Notes under the pieces: model-generated | What the model was told of the DNA's origin: nothing | The model's input: only the letters and a program-made list of their open reading frames with translations | Database searches by the model: none | Assembly: GCF_008041945.1 (NCBI RefSeq) | Contig: NZ_VKAD01000001.1 | Coordinates: 248,001 to 312,000 of the forward strand | DNA: 64,000 nucleotides | Direction: 5' to 3' | Source: Reinekea thalattae | Lineage (GTDB): Bacteria > Pseudomonadota > Gammaproteobacteria > Pseudomonadales > Natronospirillaceae | Part shown: one piece after another, positions 35,132 to 44,531 of the stretch | Position numbering within the stretch: position 1 is the first letter of the stretch | How the letters are laid out: the number at the start of each line of letters is the position of its first letter | Translations under genes and position numbers: made by a program

Positions 35132-36130
35132 GTGGAGCTCGCGTTGTTTTTGTTTATCATTAGCGTTGTTATTTTATTTGGGTTTTTGCTTGGCCCCAGA
35201 GCCAATGTTCGCTTAGGTCGATACCAGCTAGTACTCGACACGAAATTAAATACCCAAGAACGAAACCAACCTGATTTACTAGCACTGCTGGCCGATCAGG
35301 TTGCGACCCAAGAGCGGCAATATCCATCGCTCATTTCTGGCACTGAAAAGCTAGTGCAATTCCACAATCCTGAGAAGCCTACTAAAACAGAGCATGTTGT
35401 TTTGTATTTGCATGGTTTTTCTGCCTGTCGGCAAGAAATATCCCCCGTGGCTGAAAATATAGCTGCGCAACTGCAAGCTAATTTTTTTGCCACTCGGCTC
35501 ACCGGTCACGGTATGAATGCGGAGCAGTTAGCACAGGCAACCGCTGATGATTGGTTACAGGATGCAATCGAAGCTTGGCAGCTTGCAACGCAACTTGGAC
35601 AAAAGGTCGTGATTATTGCCACTTCTACGGGCGCAAGTTTAGCGACTTGGTTAGCGCAGCAGCACAGTGTTGCGGAACAATCACACAGCCTAATTTTGGT
35701 TTCGCCTAATTTTCGACCTAACCATTGGGCGATGAATGTCTTTTTATGGCCATGGGCCAAATTCTGGCTGCCGCTATTAGTGGGGCGAAAGAAGGGGCGT
35801 GCACCGCAAGATAAAATTGCAGCCCGTTATTGGACGGCACCTTATCCGACGAGTTCTTTGTGCCATGTGGCTGCATTGGCTAAAGCGGCGTGTCAATCTG
35901 ATGTCGCGTCAATACAAACACCGACTCTGTTTATTTATTGTGACGATGATAAAACGGTGGACTCTCGTGTCACTGATCAAGTGATTAAACGCTGGGGCTC
36001 CAAGCGAATTAGGTGTTTATCTGAGCAGGCTGTTGAGGGAACGACCAATCATGTCATTGTCGGCGATCTCGCACGGCCAGAAAGTAATCACCGTATTACA
36101 GAAGAAATTCTTCGATTTATTCACGGGTAA
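35132..36130 (+). CDS. Membrane-anchored alpha/beta hydrolase (carboxylesterase/lipase-like)
   Basis: About 332 aa. One N-terminal hydrophobic segment (LFLFIISVVILFGFLLG) is followed by an alpha/beta-hydrolase fold: oxyanion-type LYLHGFSACRQE, nucleophile motif ATSTGA (Ala instead of the first Gly of GxSxG), a late acidic segment IYCDDDKTVDS and a His in TNHVIVGD. Substrate is unknown. The start is uncertain: GTG 35132 or, better placed after GGAG, TTG 35144. It follows fliD, where many species have fliS/fliT, but nothing in the sequence ties it to the flagellum. Confidence 0.8.
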   Translation: MELALFLFIISVVILFGFLLGPRANVRLGRYQLVLDTKLNTQERNQPDLLALLADQVATQERQYPSLISGTEKLVQFHNPEKPTKTEHVVLYLHGFSACRQEISPVAENIAAQLQANFFATRLTGHGMNAEQLAQATADDWLQDAIEAWQLATQLGQKVVIIATSTGASLATWLAQQHSVAEQSHSLILVSPNFRPNHWAMNVFLWPWAKFWLPLLVGRKKGRAPQDKIAARYWTAPYPTSSLCHVAALAKAACQSDVASIQTPTLFIYCDDDKTVDSRVTDQVIKRWGSKRIRCLSEQAVEGTTNHVIVGDLARPESNHRITEEILRFIHG

Positions 36131-36262
36131 GTCGTTGTCGATTTAATAAGTCGTTGCGGCTTGAATAAATCTAGAGCGCTATGAGTATTTTTATTTATAT
36201 AAACCCGACCTAGCTCAATTTCCTGTTAATTATTTTTGTTAAAATCCGCGCCCGCCGTGTCG

Positions 36263-36315
36263 GCCAAGCAAATAACTTGGCTAATCGGTGCTATTTAGCA
36301 AAATCTCAATTGGCC
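36263..36315 (+). promoter_or_regulatory. trhP leader with two mutually exclusive pairings
   Basis: GCCAAG (36263-36268) pairs with CTTGGC (36276-36281). The overlapping GGCCAA (36262-36267) can instead pair with TTGGCC (36310-36315), which lies just before the ribosome site. This is compatible with a switchable 5' leader but could be chance; no known riboswitch class was recognised. A sigma-70-like -10 (TAAAAT) lies at about 36240. Confidence 0.3.
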
Positions 36316-36326
36316 TAGGTAATGAA

Positions 36327-37688
36327 ATGACTTTTACACCAGAACTCTTGTCTCCCGCGGGCACTCTCAGAAACATGCGTTATGCCTTTGCTTATGGTGC
36401 CGATGCTGTTTATGCCGGTCAGCCTCGCTATTCATTACGTGTTCGTAATAATGACTTTACGCTAGCCAATTTAGAAACCGGTATTAATGAAGCCCGAGCG
36501 CAGGGTAAGCGACTTTATGTTGCCAGCAACATTGCGCCGCACAATTCAAAAATAAAAACCTATATGCGTGATATCGAGCCGGTGATCGAGATGCAACCGG
36601 ATGCGTTGATCATGTCTGACCCTGGTTTAATTATGTTGGTGCGCGAGCGCTTTCCAGATCAGGAAATTCATCTTTCTGTGCAGGCTAATGTCGTCAATTA
36701 CGCTGCCGCACAGTTTTGGTATAAACAGGGTATTAAGCGAATTATTTTATCGCGAGAATTGTCGCTGGAAGAAATTCAAGAGATTCGTGAAAACTGCCCA
36801 GGCCTAGAGATTGAAACCTTTGTACACGGTGCTTTGTGTATTGCCTATTCTGGTCGCTGCTTGCTGAGTGGTTATATTAATAAGCGGGACCCGAATCAGG
36901 GAACCTGCACTAACACTTGCCGCTGGAAGTACAATGCTCACGAGGCTGAAGAAGACGCCAGTGGCGATTTTGTACCTAAAGACGCCAAGATATGGACACC
37001 GCCAGAAAATAAAATTGCCAGTGATGCTCCGACATTAGGTCAAGGCCAGCCAACCGACGAAATCTTTTTGTTAGAAGAAGAAGGTCGACCAGGAACCTAT
37101 ATGCCAGCCTATGAAGACGAGCATGGCACCTACATTATGAATTCAAAAGACCTTCGTGCCATTCAGCATGTTGAGACATTGACAAAAATGGGCGTGCATA
37201 GCCTAAAAATTGAAGGCCGCACTAAAAGTCATTATTACGTCGCACGAACAGCGCAAGCTTATCGCCAAGCAATTGATGACGCCGTCGCCGGTAAAAGTTT
37301 TGATAAAGGCCTAATGAATACCTTAGAGAATTTAGCTCACCGCGGTTATACCGAAGGCTTTTACCGACGCCATGTTCATGATGAATACCAGAACTATGAA
37401 ATTGGTCGTTCCGTGGGTGTGCACCAACAGTTTGTTGCCGAAGTTATTGGCCGTGATGGTGACGCGCTACATTTAAGGTCGAAAAATAAATTTTCAGTTG
37501 GTGACTCAGTCGAGCTGATGACGCCAGAAGGGAATGCGACTTTTAATATTGAACATATTCGAAACTTGAAAAAGCAGCAGGATTTAACCGAAGTGCCCGG
37601 CGGTGATTACGAAGTAAAAATTCAGGTGCCAGAAGCATTGGCAAAATCCGCTGAGCAGTATGGCTTGTTGATGCGTAATTTAGGTTAA
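36327..37688 (+). CDS. trhP: tRNA 5-hydroxyuridine synthase TrhP (peptidase U32 family, YegQ)
   Basis: 453 aa, the same length as E. coli YegQ. TrhP hydroxylates U34 of certain tRNAs in a prephenate-dependent way, as a first step to cmo5U. Seen: ELLSPAGTLRNMRYAFAYGA, the cysteine-containing FVHGALCIAYSGRCLLSGYI with TCTNTCRW, and HSLKIEGRTKSHYYVARTAQ. ATG 36327 gives the conserved MTFTPELLSPAG start; an upstream in-frame ATG at 36288 would add 13 residues. Prephenate derives from chorismate made by AroC (1005-2114). Confidence 0.94.
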   Translation: MTFTPELLSPAGTLRNMRYAFAYGADAVYAGQPRYSLRVRNNDFTLANLETGINEARAQGKRLYVASNIAPHNSKIKTYMRDIEPVIEMQPDALIMSDPGLIMLVRERFPDQEIHLSVQANVVNYAAAQFWYKQGIKRIILSRELSLEEIQEIRENCPGLEIETFVHGALCIAYSGRCLLSGYINKRDPNQGTCTNTCRWKYNAHEAEEDASGDFVPKDAKIWTPPENKIASDAPTLGQGQPTDEIFLLEEEGRPGTYMPAYEDEHGTYIMNSKDLRAIQHVETLTKMGVHSLKIEGRTKSHYYVARTAQAYRQAIDDAVAGKSFDKGLMNTLENLAHRGYTEGFYRRHVHDEYQNYEIGRSVGVHQQFVAEVIGRDGDALHLRSKNKFSVGDSVELMTPEGNATFNIEHIRNLKKQQDLTEVPGGDYEVKIQVPEALAKSAEQYGLLMRNLG

Positions 37689-37790
37689 GCACTATGAGCT
37701 AAAGCTTAGGAATAAAAGATTAAGAGTCAAAGATTAAAAGCCAGTTAGGCTGAAGTCAAAAAAATGAAATGAGCTGGATTAGACAGCAAC

Positions 37791-37817
37791 AAAAAAGGAG
37801 CCAATGGCTCCTTTTTT
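37791..37817. terminator. Bidirectional intrinsic terminator after trhP
   Basis: AAAAAAGGAGCC-AAT-GGCTCCTTTTTT, a perfect 12-pair stem with T on both outgoing strands. It lies between trhP and the convergent minus-strand gene ending at 37869. Confidence 0.93.
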
Positions 37818-37868
37818 ATTTTTTAAATTAACGAACATGTTCCTAAACAGATAAAGGCCTAACTAAGT

Positions 37869-38303
37869 TTAAAAACGTACGCCAACGGAGACATAGTTTG
37901 AGGTTGGGTGAGTCCCAACTTCAACAAAAACTAAGCTTTTATTCACATCGACATTGGCACCGATTTCGGCACCGATATCAAATACAGCGTCGTCTGCAAT
38001 GCCAATAGCCGGACCGGCACTGACATAGATACTGATACCTTTATCGATTGGGAACAACAGGCCAGCACTGGCGTCTGCGCCTGCGACAAATTCATCGTTA
38101 TAGCCTGCGCCAACTTCTAGCTCGCCATAGGTGTATAAACCTTTGGAGCGTAAAAAGGTTACATGCAGTGGATAACCTTTAGCGGCAGTCACTCCGAGTC
38201 CGCCGTATGAAGAAAGCGCTAATTCAAGGCCACCTTTGCCGCCAGCAAAGCTGAGTGATGAAAGGAATAGCGTTGTTAATGCCATCATCAAGGTTTTTTT
38301 CAT
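37869..38303 (-). CDS. Small exported beta-barrel-like protein
   Basis: 144 aa from ATG 38303. A Sec signal peptide MKKTLMMALTTLFLSSLSFA is visible. The mature part alternates glycine and aromatic residues (GGLELALSSYGGLGVTAAKG, LYTYGELEVGAGYN, SIYVSAGPAIGIAD) and ends in VRF, a typical outer-membrane barrel terminus. No family was recognised. The frame extends 12 codons upstream into the galM 3' end, but the internal ATG gives a proper signal peptide. Confidence 0.75.
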   Translation of the reverse strand: MKKTLMMALTTLFLSSLSFAGGKGGLELALSSYGGLGVTAAKGYPLHVTFLRSKGLYTYGELEVGAGYNDEFVAGADASAGLLFPIDKGISIYVSAGPAIGIADDAVFDIGAEIGANVDVNKSLVFVEVGTHPTSNYVSVGVRF

Positions 38304-38319
38304 TAGGGAATACATCCAT

Positions 38320-39369
38320 CTATAAAAATGAGTATTCAATTATAGCTGAGTAGCCGTTGCGTTCGTCAATAATACATTGGGGAAAGTGTGTATGGTTTGG
38401 CGAATTAATCCAATAGCCTGGCTCAAAACAGAAGGCTCCATGGCGGTTGTAGCGGTGTGAGGCGTCGATAGCAGTATCTTGTAAAAAATTTGCGCTATAA
38501 AACTGCATTCCTGGTAGGTCGGATTTGCAGACCAATTCTCGATTTGAGCGTGACGATTTAGCGCGTGCCATGGTGATCAGTCTTTTGCTTGAGTCGAAGC
38601 AGTAGCAGTGATCGTAACCTTGAAAGGGTTTTAATAAGGGGTCGGTTAACTCGGTCAGTGGCTGTTTAATGTTACGCCATTGAGAAAAGTCTAACAGGCT
38701 TTCGGCGCGGTTGACGATTTCGCCGGTTGGGATGCAGAGGTCATCGGTACTTAAAACATCGGTACTTTCAATTTGGAATGCGTGATGGTCCAAATTACCA
38801 TAGTCGTGGCCATCTAAATTAAAGTAACTGTGGTTGGTTAGGTTAACGATTGTTTTTCTATCGGTCGTGGCGCTGTATTGGAATTGCACACAATTGGACT
38901 CTGTTAGCCGTATTTTGACTTCAAAGTCGACATTACCAGGATAGCCAGATTCACCGTGTTGGCTACGGCAATGAAAGGTCAGCGTTGGTATTTGTTGTGC
39001 GTCCAGTTCAATATGACTTTGCCAGATTTTTTTTGCCAAACTGGTGCTGCCACCGTGAAGGTGGTGGCCAGCTAAGTTTCGCTCCAGCTGTACTAATTCA
39101 CCATCTAACATAAATTGCCCATGCGCGATGCGGTTCGCGTAGCGGCCAACGGTAGCGCCTAAAAAAGCCGATTGCTCTATAAAAGCCTGTGCCGTGTTAC
39201 AACCGAGAACCAAGTTTGGTTCATCGGCTGCTAACTTAAATTCTATCCATGCCGCACCAAGATTATAGAAGCAGGCTTGTGCGCCAAGACTGTTTGTTAA
39301 TTGATATTTTTTTAATGTTTGGCCGTTGTTAAGTGTGCAAATATCGCGTTCAGAAATGCTCGCAACCAT
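38320..39369 (-). CDS. galM: Aldose 1-epimerase (galactose mutarotase)
   Basis: 349 aa. Interconverts alpha and beta anomers of aldoses. Seen: GATVGRYANRIAHGQFMLDG, catalytic His H180 in LTNHSYFNLDG, and the likely catalytic glutamate E316 in FCFEPGYWINSPNH. The latter reads EPGYWINSPNH where E. coli has ETQHFPDSPNH, a variant. AAGGA lies eight bases upstream of ATG. No other galactose genes lie nearby. Confidence 0.92.
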   Translation of the reverse strand: MVASISERDICTLNNGQTLKKYQLTNSLGAQACFYNLGAAWIEFKLAADEPNLVLGCNTAQAFIEQSAFLGATVGRYANRIAHGQFMLDGELVQLERNLAGHHLHGGSTSLAKKIWQSHIELDAQQIPTLTFHCRSQHGESGYPGNVDFEVKIRLTESNCVQFQYSATTDRKTIVNLTNHSYFNLDGHDYGNLDHHAFQIESTDVLSTDDLCIPTGEIVNRAESLLDFSQWRNIKQPLTELTDPLLKPFQGYDHCYCFDSSKRLITMARAKSSRSNRELVCKSDLPGMQFYSANFLQDTAIDASHRYNRHGAFCFEPGYWINSPNHTHFPQCIIDERNGYSAIIEYSFL

Positions 39370-39530
39370 CGCGTTGTTCCTTTGTTTTATTATTATAGTT
39401 TGCTTAGTTTAGCAAAAAATGTTCGTTCATAAACGATTTAACTGACTTACAAAGCGCTATACAGATTGATATTATGGGGTTGATTTTAACCATCTTTTCT
39501 TTATTGCGATTAACGGTTCATTAACTATGA

Positions 39531-40328
39531 ATGACTTCTATGATCGGTGTCTTTGATTCTGGTCTGGGCGGGTTGACCGTCTTGACGCAATTAAAAATTC
39601 ACTACCCAAAGCTTTCTTTGCTTTATGTTGCTGACCAGCATTATTCGCCTTACGGCAATAAGCCTGCTGAGCTTATTGTTCAACGTTGCAGAAGCATTAC
39701 TCAATGGCTAGTTGATCAGGGTTGCAGCGTTATTGTGGTGGCCTGTAATACCGCAACGGCATTGGCGATTGAATTATTGCGTGAAGAGTTTGATCTGCCC
39801 ATTGTTGGCGTTGAGCCTGGTGTTAAGCCTGCGGCGCTAAGTTCTCAATGTAAAAAAATAGCGGTATTGGCGACAGAGAATACTGTCAGTTCGCAACGAT
39901 ACAGTGAGCTGTTGAGTCGGTTTTTACCAAGTGTCACGGTGGTTAGTCAGCGTTGTGTCGGCTTGGCCGACGCCATTGAGCATTCTAGTGAACAGCTGCC
40001 ACGTTTAATAAAAAAATACTGTCAGCCGCTAGTCGCTGAAGGTGTTGATCACATAGTGTTAGGTTGCACGCACTACCCATTAATTACAGATCAAATTCTC
40101 ACAGCTCTAGGCAAGCCGGTGGCTATCGTTGATACCGGTCGAGCCGTAGCGAATTATGCTTTTCATTGCTATCAGCAGTTGGGCATTCAACCTCGGATCG
40201 CTGAAACAGCGATATACACAACTTCAGCCGCTGAGCAGTGTAAAGCGATGTTGTTGAATTATGAGCTGTTGCAGCCGCTGCGGAATGTGCCAGTGTATGC
40301 ACTGGCGCACTCGGAGCTGACTTGTTGA
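39531..40328 (+). CDS. murI: Glutamate racemase
   Basis: 265 aa. Supplies D-glutamate for peptidoglycan. Seen: GVFDSGLGGLTVL with the catalytic-site Asp and Ser, the two catalytic cysteines C72 in VACNTATA and C179 in LGCTHYPL, and YSPYGNKP. Two in-frame ATGs (39531, 39540) precede the conserved start and neither has a clear ribosome site. Divergent from galM and convergent with gcvR. Confidence 0.95.
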   Translation: MTSMIGVFDSGLGGLTVLTQLKIHYPKLSLLYVADQHYSPYGNKPAELIVQRCRSITQWLVDQGCSVIVVACNTATALAIELLREEFDLPIVGVEPGVKPAALSSQCKKIAVLATENTVSSQRYSELLSRFLPSVTVVSQRCVGLADAIEHSSEQLPRLIKKYCQPLVAEGVDHIVLGCTHYPLITDQILTALGKPVAIVDTGRAVANYAFHCYQQLGIQPRIAETAIYTTSAAEQCKAMLLNYELLQPLRNVPVYALAHSELTC

Positions 40329-40369
40329 TTGGCTGTGAATTAGCGAAAAATTGGATTAGCTAATCAGCG

Positions 40370-40885
40370 CTATCGCTGATCAGTATCGACCATTAGGTCG
40401 GGTGACAACGCCTCTAAAGCATCTGTTATCTGTATCAGGTTTTGCTCATCCTGTAGCGTAAACTTGATCAGTGCCTTAAATAGATTACCGCCACTCATCG
40501 ATGCGGGTTCGATTTCAGTTTTTATATCAATTAGGTTTGCGCCAATGCTTGCCAGTACGTTGGTAACCTGCCGAACAATACCAGGCCGGTCGTTACCGAC
40601 CACCTCAACAACCTGAATGGTTAGGTTACTCAACGTGTCATCGGCAACGGAGTCTGCTGCTTCAACCTGTATTGACAAGCCCTCTTGCTTTAGCGGCAGT
40701 AACGCAGTTTGCAGTGCGGCAGCCTCGTTGGTTGCCACCTGAACACGAACGATGCCGGCAAATTTACCGGCCATGCGCGCCAAACGGCTTTCTAGCCAAT
40801 TGCCTTGATGTTGTTCGATAACGGCTGCCAACTTTTCGGTAATTCCCGGTTTGTCATCGGCCAAAATGGTTAAAATAAGTTCCAT
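40370..40885 (-). CDS. gcvR: Glycine cleavage system regulator GcvR-like (two ACT domains)
   Basis: 171 aa. Two ACT domains: residues 1-75 (ILTILADDKPGITEKLAAVI) and about 88-165 (IQVVEVVGNDRPGIVRQVTN). In E. coli GcvR blocks the activator GcvA when glycine is low. The position directly downstream of gcvP (45 nt) on the same strand supports a regulatory link to glycine cleavage. No gcvA gene is in the window. GGAG lies eight bases upstream of ATG. Confidence 0.88.
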   Translation of the reverse strand: MELILTILADDKPGITEKLAAVIEQHQGNWLESRLARMAGKFAGIVRVQVATNEAAALQTALLPLKQEGLSIQVEAADSVADDTLSNLTIQVVEVVGNDRPGIVRQVTNVLASIGANLIDIKTEIEPASMSGGNLFKALIKFTLQDEQNLIQITDALEALSPDLMVDTDQR

Positions 40886-40930
40886 GAAATTGTCTCCATT
40901 ATGAGTTATCGAACGGGTTGTCAGTCGCTC

Positions 40931-43813
40931 TTATTCTTGTTCTTGGTAGCTGCTGGTATCTGGGCAAGAGCAGAATAGATTTCTATCGCCCCAAGCATCA
41001 TCAATACGATTCACGCTTGGCCAGAATTTATTTTCTGCCACCCAAGTTAATGGGAATACCGCCTGCTCACGGCTGTAACTGCGTTGCCAGTCGTTGAGTA
41101 AGTCAGCTTGGCTGTGCGGCGCATTGACTAATGGATTATCTTGTAATGACCAGCTGCCGTTTTCGACCTGCTGAATTTCTTGGTAAATGGTTGTCATCGC
41201 TTCAATGAATCGATCTAACTCTTCTTTTGACTCCGACTCGGTCGGCTCAATCATAAAGGTGCCCGGCACTGGGAATGACATGGTCGGCGCATGGAAGCCA
41301 AAGTCCATTAAGCGTTTGGCAATATCAACTTCGCTAATGCCGGTTGCCGCCTTTAATGGCCGCAAATCAATGATGCATTCATGAGCAACGTAGCCATTGG
41401 CATCGGTGTATAAAATAGGGAAGCAGGGCGCGAGTTTTTTCGCCACATAGTTAGCGTTTAGAATCGCCACCTGACTGGCTTCTTTTAGACCGTTTGCGCC
41501 TAGTAATCGAATGTACATCCATGAGATTGGTAAGATCGATGCGCTGCCGTAAGGTGCTGCAGAAACCGCCCCCATTAATGGGTTACCCTCTTTTATTTGC
41601 GCAACCGAATGGTTCGGCAAGTGAGGCTTTAAGTGACTCACAACACCGATAGGGCCCATACCAGGACCACCACCGCCGTGCGGAATGGCAAAAGTTTTGT
41701 GTAGATTCATATGCGCGACATCGGCACCGATATCGGCAGGGCGGCTTAAACCGACTTGGGCATTAAGGTTGGCGCCGTCCATATAAACTTGGCCGCCGTG
41801 TTGATGAATCACTTGGCAGACTTCTTTGATACCGGCTTCATAAACACCGTAGGTCGATGGGTAAGTCACCATCATACAGCTGAGGTTATCGCCGGCTTTT
41901 TCTGCTTTGGCTTTTAAATCATCAATATCAATATTGCCTTGCTCATCGGTATTCACGACAACCACTTTTAGCCCCATCATCTGTGCTGAGGCAGGGTTTG
42001 TGCCGTGAGCAGACTGAGGGATTAGGCAGATATCACGATTCGCTTCACCATTAGCTTCTTGGTATTTTCGGATAGCTAATAAGCCAGCGTACTCACCCTG
42101 CGCTCCTGAGTTAGGCTGCAAGCTCACCGCATCGAAACCGGTAATGGCTTCTAACATCTGTTGCAGCTCTGCGAGTAATTTTTGATAGCCTTGGGTTTGT
42201 TCACTTGGCGCAAATGGGTGGATGCGGCCAAAGGTTTCCCAAGTAACGGGCATCATCTGAGCGGTAGCGTTCAGCTTCATGGTGCACGAACCTAGAGCGA
42301 TCATGCTGTGGTTCAATGCTAAGTCTTTATTTTCGAGTTTTTTCAGATAGCGCAGCATATTGGTTTCGCTTTGGTAGCTGTTGAAAACCGGATGCGTTAA
42401 GTAAGCGCTTTTACGTTCTAAATTTTCTGGCACAAAGGTGGTGTTTTTGCTGCCAATCTGTTGGTCGAGGCTGGATAAGCTTAAGCCGTGATCACTGCCT
42501 AAAATGACATCAAATAGCTGTTCAATGTCTGCGCTCGTTGTGGTTTCGTTGATAGAAATACCAACTAGATTGTCGCTAAAGCGAAGGTTTACTTGAGCGG
42601 CTGTTGCGCGCAGCTTTATGTCTTCAAGTTGCGGTGAAGTAAAACTGATGGTGTCGAAAAAGTGCGTATTACTGACGTAAACACCTCGCGACTCTAAGCC
42701 TTCTGCCAAGATGCCTGTCAGGTGGTGGATGCGTTTTGCAATCTGACGAATACCGTCTGCACCATGATAAACAGCATAGAAACCAGCCATGTTCGCTAGC
42801 AACACCTGTGACGTACAGATATTCGATGTCGCCTTTTCGCGACGAATATGTTGCTCGCGAGTTTGTAGCGCCATGCGATAAGCTGGCTTGTCGGCACTGT
42901 CTTTGGATAAGCCAATAATACGGCCTGGAATGGCTCGTTTGTAATCTTCACGAGTAGCAAAGAAGGCCGCGTGTGGTCCGCCAAAGCCCATTGGAATACC
43001 AAAGCGTTGACTGCTACCAAGCACGATATCGGCGTTCATTTCACCCGGTGCTTTGAGTAAGCAAAGTGCCATTAGATCGGTAGCGACAATGGCCAGTGCA
43101 TTGTGTTCGTGCAGCGCGTCGATAAAGGGCTGCGGGTTGCTGAGCTGACCGTTTGAACCTGGGTATTGAATGAAGGCAGCAAAGACATCGTCGGCGGCTA
43201 AGTTCACCAGATCATCAACGACTAATTCAAACTCAAAATATTCGGCACGCGTTCTTAATACATCAATGGTTTGTGGATGCGTGTTTTTATCGACAAAGAA
43301 GCGATTTGATTTGTTCCGCTTGACGCATCGCTTTGCCATGGCCATCGCTTCTGCCGCCGCGGTGGCTTCATCCAACAAGGAGGCATTGGCAATATCCATG
43401 GCGGTTAAATCAAGGATCACCTGCTGAAAGTTCATTAACGCTTCTAGTCGACCTTGCGCAATCTCTGGCTGGTACGGCGTATAGGCGGTATACCAGCCCG
43501 GGTTTTCTAACACATTACGCTGAATAACAGTCGGCACTTCGGTGTCGTAATAACCCATACCGATATAACTTTTGGCAACGATATTTTGCTGCGCCAAGCT
43601 TTTTAAATAGCTTAACGATTCGGTTTCAGTGGTGGCATTGTTTAAGGCTAACGGCTGATTAAATTGAATGTTCTCTGGGACGATCTTATTGCTGAGTTGA
43701 TCTAAGCTTTCGGCGTCAACCGCAGCCAGCAACTCTTTCTGCTGTTGTTTGTTGGGGCCAATGTGGCGGCTGATAAAGGCGTTCGAATTTTCATAGTTTG
43801 ATAATGAAGTCAT
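40931..43813 (-). CDS. gcvP: Glycine dehydrogenase (decarboxylating), P-protein
   Basis: 960 aa. PLP enzyme that decarboxylates glycine and passes aminomethyl to the lipoyl arm of GcvH. The predicted PLP lysine is K706 in [14 protein letters not shown], the same number as in E. coli, which supports the ATG at 43813 ([20 protein letters not shown]). The open frame upstream adds 38 unconserved residues. Both halves (N- and C-terminal aminotransferase-like domains) are present in one chain. Confidence 0.96.
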   Translation of the reverse strand: MTSLSNYENSNAFISRHIGPNKQQQKELLAAVDAESLDQLSNKIVPENIQFNQPLALNNATTETESLSYLKSLAQQNIVAKSYIGMGYYDTEVPTVIQRNVLENPGWYTAYTPYQPEIAQGRLEALMNFQQVILDLTAMDIANASLLDEATAAAEAMAMAKRCVKRNKSNRFFVDKNTHPQTIDVLRTRAEYFEFELVVDDLVNLAADDVFAAFIQYPGSNGQLSNPQPFIDALHEHNALAIVATDLMALCLLKAPGEMNADIVLGSSQRFGIPMGFGGPHAAFFATREDYKRAIPGRIIGLSKDSADKPAYRMALQTREQHIRREKATSNICTSQVLLANMAGFYAVYHGADGIRQIAKRIHHLTGILAEGLESRGVYVSNTHFFDTISFTSPQLEDIKLRATAAQVNLRFSDNLVGISINETTTSADIEQLFDVILGSDHGLSLSSLDQQIGSKNTTFVPENLERKSAYLTHPVFNSYQSETNMLRYLKKLENKDLALNHSMIALGSCTMKLNATAQMMPVTWETFGRIHPFAPSEQTQGYQKLLAELQQMLEAITGFDAVSLQPNSGAQGEYAGLLAIRKYQEANGEANRDICLIPQSAHGTNPASAQMMGLKVVVVNTDEQGNIDIDDLKAKAEKAGDNLSCMMVTYPSTYGVYEAGIKEVCQVIHQHGGQVYMDGANLNAQVGLSRPADIGADVAHMNLHKTFAIPHGGGGPGMGPIGVVSHLKPHLPNHSVAQIKEGNPLMGAVSAAPYGSASILPISWMYIRLLGANGLKEASQVAILNANYVAKKLAPCFPILYTDANGYVAHECIIDLRPLKAATGISEVDIAKRLMDFGFHAPTMSFPVPGTFMIEPTESESKEELDRFIEAMTTIYQEIQQVENGSWSLQDNPLVNAPHSQADLLNDWQRSYSREQAVFPLTWVAENKFWPSVNRIDDAWGDRNLFCSCPDTSSYQEQE

Positions 43814-43874
43814 GTATATCTCAGCAATTAGTATCGTTGGGTTAGCAGTTCGTTCAGTGTTAACTTGAAAGCAT

Positions 43875-43908
43875 GTCAGCATCAGAGTAAGCCTAAGCTG
43901 ATGCTGGC
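43875..43908 (-). other. Hairpin in the gcvP leader
   Basis: GTCAGCATCAG (43875-43885) pairs with CTGATGCTGGC (43898-43908) over 11 positions with one wobble. It lies in the gcvP 5' leader, about 65 nt before the start. The adjoining T-run (43910-43915) is on the plus strand and precedes the hairpin on the gcvP transcript. Confidence 0.5.
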
Positions 43909-43925
43909 ATTTTTTACGGCTTAGC

Positions 43926-43957
43926 AAAAATAAAAGGCCTGCACTTTGAGACCTTTT
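43926..43957 (-). terminator. Intrinsic terminator between gcvH and gcvP
   Basis: On the minus strand AAAAGGTCT-CAAAGTGC-AGGCCTTTT with one G-T pair, then ATTTTTG. It would end part of the gcvT-gcvH transcript before gcvP, so gcvP expression may need read-through or its own promoter. Confidence 0.65.
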
Positions 43958-44022
43958 ATGATGTCCATCTTAAATCAACGTACGCGAAACAACTTTAAGA
44001 TTGCTTTGTTCGCGTTAGCTGT

Positions 44023-44076
44023 TAATTACTCTTATTTTTTAGTTACTTTTATTTTCCTAGTTACTCTTATTCTTCA
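44023..44076 (-). repeat. 18-bp degenerate tandem repeat covering the gcvH stop
   Basis: Three consecutive 18-base units (plus strand TAATTACTCTTATTTTTT, AGTTACTTTTATTTTCCT, AGTTACTCTTATTCTTCA). The last contains the final codons and the stop of gcvH (stop at 44067-44069). Same unit length and position relative to the stop as at flgD. Confidence 0.75.
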
Positions 44077-44456
44077 GAGCACTGGTCGGCGTAAGAGTCA
44101 GCATCCATTAGGTCGTTAACCTCTTCAGGGTCAGACATTTGGATTTTAAACAGCCAGCCATCTTCGTAAGCGTCTTCGTTAACCTGCTCAGGATTATCTT
44201 CGAGGTTAGAATTCACTTCGGTGATAACACCGGTTACCGGTGTGTAAATATCAGAGGCGGCTTTTACAGACTCAACCACAGCAACAGGGTCGCCTGCATT
44301 GAATTCAGCACCTTCTTCCGGTAGTTCAACAAAAACCACATCGCCCAGTTTGTCTTGGGCGTAATCACTGATGCCAATCACGACCACGTCACCGGCTTCT
44401 TCTCTTAGCCATTCGTGAGAGATGGCGTACTTCAGATCGGCTGGAATATTACTCAT
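44067..44456 (-). CDS. gcvH: Glycine cleavage system H protein
   Basis: 129 aa. Lipoyl carrier shuttling aminomethyl between GcvP, GcvT and lipoamide dehydrogenase. The lipoylated lysine is K65 in AVVESVKAASDIYTPV. LKYAISHEWLREE and EDAYEDGWLFKIQ are family hallmarks. AAGGA seven bases upstream of ATG. It lies 75 nt after gcvT. Confidence 0.97.
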   Translation of the reverse strand: MSNIPADLKYAISHEWLREEAGDVVVIGISDYAQDKLGDVVFVELPEEGAEFNAGDPVAVVESVKAASDIYTPVTGVITEVNSNLEDNPEQVNEDAYEDGWLFKIQMSDPEEVNDLMDADSYADQCSEE

Positions 44457-44531
44457 GAAAAAATCCTTAGATAACCTGTTAATAATTGAGATTGTTAATA
44501 ATGCTTGAGAGTTAATTAGATTAGTCGTTAA

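Noticed and set aside
38304-38339. Longer N terminus for the small beta-barrel-like protein
   Set aside because: The extra 12 residues overlap the galM end and displace the signal peptide from the N terminus.
43814-43927. Longer N terminus for GcvP
   Set aside because: The 38 extra residues lack conservation, and the shorter form puts the PLP lysine at position 706 as in E. coli.
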